Origin: DATHTS01 sp041940425 | GTDB taxonomy: Bacteria; Acidobacteriota; Blastocatellia; Pyrinomonadales; Pyrinomonadaceae | DNA: 64,000 bases | Direction: 5' to 3' | Assembly: GCA_041940425.1 (NCBI GenBank) | Contig: JBGTSF010000005.1 | Span: 1 to 64,000 of the forward strand | Shown: one piece after another, positions 60,410 to 64,000 of the stretch | Position numbering within the stretch: the stretch's first letter is position 1 | How the letters are laid out: each line of letters opens with the position of its first letter | Position numbers and translations under genes: made by a program | The notes under the pieces: model-generated | What the model saw: the letters and a program-made list of their open reading frames with translations, nothing else | Database searches by the model: none | Told to the model about the DNA's origin: nothing

Positions 60410-60700
60410 TTAGCGAATGCGAACACGGCTCAAAACTCTCGTCTGCGTTCTGCCGTTCGGCAAATATCGAATTTGAATCGTTTCGCGGTAACGCTGTCTG
60501 CCGACGCGGACGATTCTCGTTCTGGTTACAACGCGGACTCCGCGGCGGTTGTAACGGCTTCTTTGGTCAATACGCCGGTTTTGACGCTGCTGTCCTTCCC
60601 AAAGTTGCGGCTGGCTTTCGGTTTTCGGCGCGGCGTTACCAAAGACCGCCGTAAACATCATCGTCGCCGTCAAAAGCGATAAAGTAATAAATTTTTTCAT
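60410..60700 (-). CDS. Small secreted Arg-rich protein, paralogue 1
   Basis: 96 residues; AAAGGGAG precedes ATG 60700. A signal peptide (about 1-24, ending GNAAP) leads to a mature part of about 70 residues with high Arg/Gln content (RQNRRIDQRSRYNRRGVRVV). It ends in IQIRYLPNGRTQTRVLSRVRIR. The closing part matches that of the other small gene (60902-61267): YLPNGR.. R......RIR. Very basic, with no Cys. I do not recognise a family. A nucleic-acid-, polyanion- or LPS-binding secreted peptide is one possibility; an antisense frame over the same region is a shadow. Confidence 0.75.
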   Translation of the reverse strand: MKKFITLSLLTATMMFTAVFGNAAPKTESQPQLWEGQQRQNRRIDQRSRYNRRGVRVVTRTRIVRVGRQRYRETIQIRYLPNGRTQTRVLSRVRIR

Positions 60701-60901
60701 AGTTTTTCTCCCTTTAATATCAAAAAATTATTTCGCAAAATGAATAAGAAATTCGTTTTGCACGGATTATCTGACGCTTGCGTTTAGAAAGAAGTTGGCG
60801 CGGGTTTTGTATAGATGAGTAGAGTAATGTAAAGGAGTGTATAAGCTGTAAACTGGCAGGTTAAAAGCGAGAGGAGAGAGTAGATTCCCGCTGAATTGAA
60901 A

Positions 60902-61267
60902 TTATCTGATTCTCGTTCGGTAAACGAGCCTGCGGATAACGCGCCCGTTGGGAAGATATGTAATGCGGTATGTGTAGCGGTAAAGTCTGTAACCGCGCCG
61001 CACATAATGCGAACGGTAGAAAGTTCGCGCCCGACGATTATATCGGCGGTTATATCGCCGGTTATTTCGCCGGTCGTAGCGGCGGTTGTATCGCCGGTTA
61101 CCTCGCCGGTCGTAACGTCTCTGGTCGCGGCGTTGTTCATAGGTTCGCCCGCGTCTTTGCTGTAATTCGACCGAGAGATTCGAATCATCGGTCGTTTTAG
61201 CTTCCGCAAACGGCACGACGAAGATCATCGAAGCCATCAGAAACGTGAACATCAAATATTTTTTCAT
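60902..61267 (-). CDS. Small secreted Arg-rich protein, paralogue 2, with YNRR repeats
   Basis: 121 residues from ATG 61267, chosen because AAGGAGG lies 12 bp upstream; GTG 61279 is a less likely start. Signal peptide of about 23 residues (ending FAEAK). The middle is a repetitive tract of RRYDRRGNRRYNRRYDRR-type units (about residues 43-78), rich in Arg and Tyr, then SHYVRRGYRLYRYTYRITYLPNGR and VYRTRIR. The YLPNGR ending is shared with paralogue 1, and the two genes are co-directional with about 200 bp between them, which I see as non-coding. Strong ribosome site and conserved tail argue for a real, highly expressed gene. Confidence 0.75.
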   Translation of the reverse strand: MKKYLMFTFLMASMIFVVPFAEAKTTDDSNLSVELQQRRGRTYEQRRDQRRYDRRGNRRYNRRYDRRNNRRYNRRYNRRARTFYRSHYVRRGYRLYRYTYRITYLPNGRVIRRLVYRTRIR

Positions 61268-61460
61268 ACTGAAAAACACCTCCTTGGTTTAAAGATTTAA
61301 AGGCTGGAATTCATTTGAAATTTCAAACTATGAATCCAGCCTTGATAGTTTCGATACGGCTAAAACGATTCGAGTTGGCATCTATTTTCCGAAACTTTTG
61401 AACGCCCGAACGATTTTATTACCTCTCTTTCTGTGATAATCTTTCTCTCGGCTTTTCATT

Positions 61461-62645
61461 ATGAAATCAATTTCGATACTCGGTTCGACCGGCTCGATCG
61501 GCTGTAACACATTAAAAGTCGTCGAACATCTCAAAGACGAATTCCGCGTCGTCGCGCTCGCCGCCGGGAGCAATACGGAAAAACTCGCAGAACAGATCGC
61601 GCGTTTTCAACCGGAACTCGTCGCGGTAAAAGATGATGATTGTGCGGAAGAACTGCTCCGAACAATTCAAAATTCAAAATTCAAAATTCAAAATTTACCA
61701 AAGATCGAAACGGGCGAAAAAGGCTTAGTCGCCGTTGCGACGCACGAAGAAGCGGAAACAATCGTTTCGGCGACGGTCGGCGCGGTCGGTCTCGTGCCGA
61801 CGCTAAAAGCGATTGAAGCCGGAAAACGAATCGCGCTTGCCAATAAAGAAACGCTCGTCATCGCGGGCGAATTGATGACCGAAGCGGCAAGAAAAAATAA
61901 TGTGGAAATTCTGCCCGTTGATTCCGAACATAACGCGCTTCATCAATGCCTGAAAGGTGAACAGAAAAGCGAAGTTAAAAGATTAATCCTGACCGCTTCG
62001 GGCGGACCTTTCCGCACAAAATCGAAAGCGGAGATCGAAAACGCGACGGTCGAACAGGCTTTGAATCATCCGAACTGGAAAATGGGCGACAAGATCACGA
62101 TTGATTCGGCGACCTTGATGAATAAAGGTCTCGAAGTCATCGAAGCGCACTGGCTCTTTGATTTCGGCGCGGACGAAATCGCGGTCGTCGTGCACCCGCA
62201 GTCAATCGTTCATTCGATGATCGAAATGGTTGACGGCTCGATCATCGCGCAGTTGGGCGTAACCGATATGCGCCACGCGATCCAATACGCGCTCACATTT
62301 CCCGAACGAAAGAAAAACTGTCTCGAACCACTCGATTTTTCGCGGCTGTCCGAGCTTACTTTCGAAAATCCCGATCTCGAAAAATTCCCCTGTCTGGCTC
62401 TCGCTTTCGATGCATTAAAAATTGGCGGAACGATGCCCGCCGTTCTCAATGCGGCAAACGAGATCGCGGTGCAGGCGTTTTTGGACGGGAAAATCCGTTT
62501 GAACGTCGTGCCGAAAATCATCGAAGGTGTGATGAAAGAACACGAAGTTCGGAAATCAGCCGATTTGGAAAGCATTTTAAAGGCGGATGAATTTGCGAGG
62601 AATCGCGCTATAATAAAACTTGAAAAATCAGCTTTGGCAGCGTGA
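61461..62645 (+). CDS. dxr: 1-deoxy-D-xylulose 5-phosphate reductoisomerase (Dxr/IspC)
   Basis: 394 residues. N-terminal NADPH-binding Rossmann: SISILGSTGSIGCNTLKVVE. Catalytic region: ALANKETLVIAGELM, PVDSEHNALHQCL (metal-binding Asp/Glu), SGGPFR, and WKMGDKITIDSATLMNKGLEVIEA, all canonical. The C-terminal domain includes RLNVVPKIIEGVM. It converts DXP to MEP in the non-mevalonate isoprenoid pathway. An octamer run (AATTCAAA, 61664-61696) is read in frame as NSKFKIQN in a loop of the N-terminal domain. Normally dxr is followed by rseP; here a Uma2 gene lies between. Confidence 0.95.
   Translation: MKSISILGSTGSIGCNTLKVVEHLKDEFRVVALAAGSNTEKLAEQIARFQPELVAVKDDDCAEELLRTIQNSKFKIQNLPKIETGEKGLVAVATHEEAETIVSATVGAVGLVPTLKAIEAGKRIALANKETLVIAGELMTEAARKNNVEILPVDSEHNALHQCLKGEQKSEVKRLILTASGGPFRTKSKAEIENATVEQALNHPNWKMGDKITIDSATLMNKGLEVIEAHWLFDFGADEIAVVVHPQSIVHSMIEMVDGSIIAQLGVTDMRHAIQYALTFPERKKNCLEPLDFSRLSELTFENPDLEKFPCLALAFDALKIGGTMPAVLNAANEIAVQAFLDGKIRLNVVPKIIEGVMKEHEVRKSADLESILKADEFARNRAIIKLEKSALAA
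61664..61696 (+). repeat. AATTCAAA octamer array inside dxr
   Basis: Four tandem AATTCAAA units, in frame within dxr, translating as QNSKFKIQN. Unit differs by one base from the TTCAAAG heptamers elsewhere. Confidence 0.88.
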
Positions 62646-62657
62646 GGTTAAAGAGAT

Positions 62658-63296
62658 ATGCAGATAGTTTCCGAACCCGTAAAACAAAATCAAATTCTCG
62701 TCGAAACGACCGTCCGAAAAATCGAAGGCGGCGAACCTGTGCCTTTTCGGTGGACGAAAACGGAATATCACCAGATGGCTGAACTCGGAATGTTTGAAGG
62801 CAAACGCACCGAATTTTTAGACGGAGAAATTATCGAAATGCCTACCATGAAAAGCCCCCATGCAACCGCTCTTGAATTAACTTACAATGTCATTCGAGAT
62901 TTGTTTTCAAAAGATTTCGCCGTAAGAAATCAGTCGCCGATTGATTTCGGTGAAAATTTTGAAGCCGTTCCCGACATTGCCGTTATCAGAGGCACGGCAC
63001 GAGATTTTAAGGACAGCCATCCGACCTCGGCAGATTTGGTGATTGAAATTTCCGATACGACTTTGAGCTATGACCGCAATCGAAAGGCGAGTCTTTATGC
63101 CGGATTCGGAATCGAAGATTATTGGGTTTTGAACTTAAAAAATCGAACGCTCGAAGTTTATCGTCATCCGATTGAAGACGAAAACGCTTTTTACGGTTTT
63201 AATTTTGCCGAAAAAACTACGCTTGACCAAACGCAGGAAATTTCGCCGCTTTCAAAACCCGATAAAAAAATCAAAATCGCCGACATTTTGCCATAA
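62658..63296 (+). CDS. Uma2-family (DUF820) PD-(D/E)xK endonuclease-like protein
   Basis: 212 residues. Typical Uma2 pattern: KRTEFLDGEIIEMPTMKSPH (about 50-70), then FSKDFAVRNQSPIDFGENFEAVPDIAVI and DLVIEISDTTLSYDRNRKASLYAGFGIEDYWVLN, the D...EIS/K-like nuclease core with Lys in RKASLYA. Such proteins expand in cyanobacteria and Acidobacteriota; biological role unknown. The N-terminus (residues 1-30) is variable. It starts 12 bp after dxr and interrupts the usual dxr-rseP pairing. Confidence 0.86.
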   Translation: MQIVSEPVKQNQILVETTVRKIEGGEPVPFRWTKTEYHQMAELGMFEGKRTEFLDGEIIEMPTMKSPHATALELTYNVIRDLFSKDFAVRNQSPIDFGENFEAVPDIAVIRGTARDFKDSHPTSADLVIEISDTTLSYDRNRKASLYAGFGIEDYWVLNLKNRTLEVYRHPIEDENAFYGFNFAEKTTLDQTQEISPLSKPDKKIKIADILP

Positions 63297-63485
63297 AGAC
63301 AGTAAATTCAGTGATGAAAATAACGAGGAAAAAATTTCCCGCTTTATGAAAACCGGAACTTCCCGGCGAAGTTTAGGAATTATTTTGTTTGACTCTATTT
63401 AACACCGGATTTACACTTTAGATTGCAACTCGGCTTTGGAGTTTTGTTTCTAAAGACACAGTTTTTTTAAAAGGTAGAAATAATA

Positions 63486-64000
63486 ATGCCCGATATTTTA
63501 TTAGTAATTTTAGCCGTCATATTCGTTCTCGGCGTAGCGATCAACATTCACGAATTTGGTCATTTTATCGTCGCCAAACTCTTGGGAATGCGCGTCGAAG
63601 CTTACTCGTTTTTCGGTCTCGGTCCGCGAATCTGGGGATTTAAGGTCGGTCATACTGATTACCGCATCTCGGCGATTCCTTTGGGAGCGTATGTCAAACT
63701 CTACGGCGACGAAGCGACCGCTCCGCTCGAAGGCGGCGATTCCGAAGGCGAAAAGGTTCCCGAATCCGAGCTTTACGAACTGCGTCCGCGCTGGCAAAAA
63801 TTTCTTGTAATGATCGGCGGACCGTTTATGAATATTCTGCTCGCGCTGGCGATCCCGTTCACTTTGATAATGATGAACGGAATGCCTTCGAATCCCGCGC
63901 CGATTGTCGGCATTGTCAAAACGGGCGGTGCGGCGGAACAAGCCGGGATCAAAGCCGGCGACCGCATCGTTTCATTTGACGGCGTGGAAAATCCGACGTG
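63486..64000 (+). CDS. rseP: RIP metalloprotease RseP (site-2 protease), 3' end outside window
   Basis: First 171 codons from ATG 63486 after AAAGGT. N-terminal helix with NIHEFGHFIVAKLLGMRVEAY, the HExxH zinc site embedded in the first membrane segment, then FGLGPRIWGFKVGHTDYRIS and GGPFMNILLALAIPFTLI. A PDZ domain begins at about residue 140 (VGIVKTGGAAEQAGIKAGDRIVSFDGVENP). RseP cleaves anti-sigma factors and signal-peptide remnants within the membrane. Downstream of dxr and uma2. Truncated by the right edge of the window. Confidence 0.93.
   Translation, partial: MPDILLVILAVIFVLGVAINIHEFGHFIVAKLLGMRVEAYSFFGLGPRIWGFKVGHTDYRISAIPLGAYVKLYGDEATAPLEGGDSEGEKVPESELYELRPRWQKFLVMIGGPFMNILLALAIPFTLIMMNGMPSNPAPIVGIVKTGGAAEQAGIKAGDRIVSFDGVENPT

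Noticed and set aside
60784..61209. Antisense-type minus frame with VTGDTTAATTGEITGD repeats
   Set aside because: Shadow of the RRYNRR codon repeat in the 60902-61267 gene, which has signal peptide, ribosome site and a paralogue.

Overview
The window looks like chromosome from a Gram-negative, respiratory, free-living bacterium. It encodes lipoproteins, an outer-membrane beta-barrel, TonB C-terminal domain proteins, RseP, Hfq and FabI. The mix of families (secreted delta-60/VCBS repeat protein, several secreted TonB_C proteins, DdrA-type Rad52, DUF2254, Uma2, DUF1016, many multihaem cytochromes) suggests Acidobacteriota, perhaps class Blastocatellia. That placement is an inference from gene content only. 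Most genes are moderately GC-rich in codon use, with a few clearly AT-rich patches. I see no rRNA, tRNA, CRISPR array, prophage or intact transposase.

Layout. 1-1476: a GDSL esterase lipoprotein cut by the window edge, a frameshifted HNH endonuclease and a DdrA/Rad52 annealing protein. 1567-8057: DUF2254 membrane protein, acyl-CoA (methylmalonyl-CoA type) mutase catalytic subunit, small unknowns, a TrmA/RumA-family RNA methyltransferase and a TPR protein. 8142-19754: a long minus-strand redox cluster. In transcription order it has a double GlcG-domain protein, a Cys-rich secreted unknown, two nonahaem-type cytochromes, a tetrahaem cytochrome, a zinc-ribbon membrane protein, a cNMP-binding/4Fe-4S/haem-b membrane fusion, an FHA/TM/heptahaem fusion and a ferredoxin/flavin oxidoreductase. 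Divergent from it (20490-26976) are an outer-membrane beta-barrel and a decahaem cytochrome fused to an LVIVD-type propeller. Together I count 39 CXXCH-type haem sites. I infer a regulated electron conduit from cytoplasmic NAD(P)H or quinol to periplasmic or outer-membrane haems, gated by cyclic nucleotide and phospho-threonine inputs. I know of no characterised system with this composition.

27024-43022: delta-60/VCBS secreted protein, M48 peptidase, CutA, LOG-family protein, FabI, the dnaJ-dnaK-grpE-hrcA heat-shock group, SprT-like protease, B12-binding radical SAM protein, a lipoprotein and an SDR reductase. 43153-54689: tandem secreted paralogues, ankyrin lipoprotein, MarC, MiaA-Hfq-Tmk-HolB housekeeping block and three consecutive TonB_C proteins. 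54737-64000: DUF2752, a mosaic HisS, AT-rich unknowns, a frameshifted DUF1016 nuclease, DinB-like protein, two Arg-rich small secreted proteins, Dxr, Uma2 nuclease and the start of RseP.

The second notable property is repeats. Intergenic gaps are full of inverted repeats whose arms are themselves runs of 7-10 bp oligomers (units such as TTCAAAG, GGGACGA, ACACAGAT, ACAGGAT). The unit differs from locus to locus while the architecture is conserved. At two loci (5319-5350, 61664-61696) the same kind of repeat lies in frame inside genes, and at several it supplies start-codon or signal-peptide sequence. A separate REP-like palindrome family (core GTCAGAACC...GGTAGCG) occurs at four loci. Two MITE-like palindromic elements flank the beta-barrel gene.
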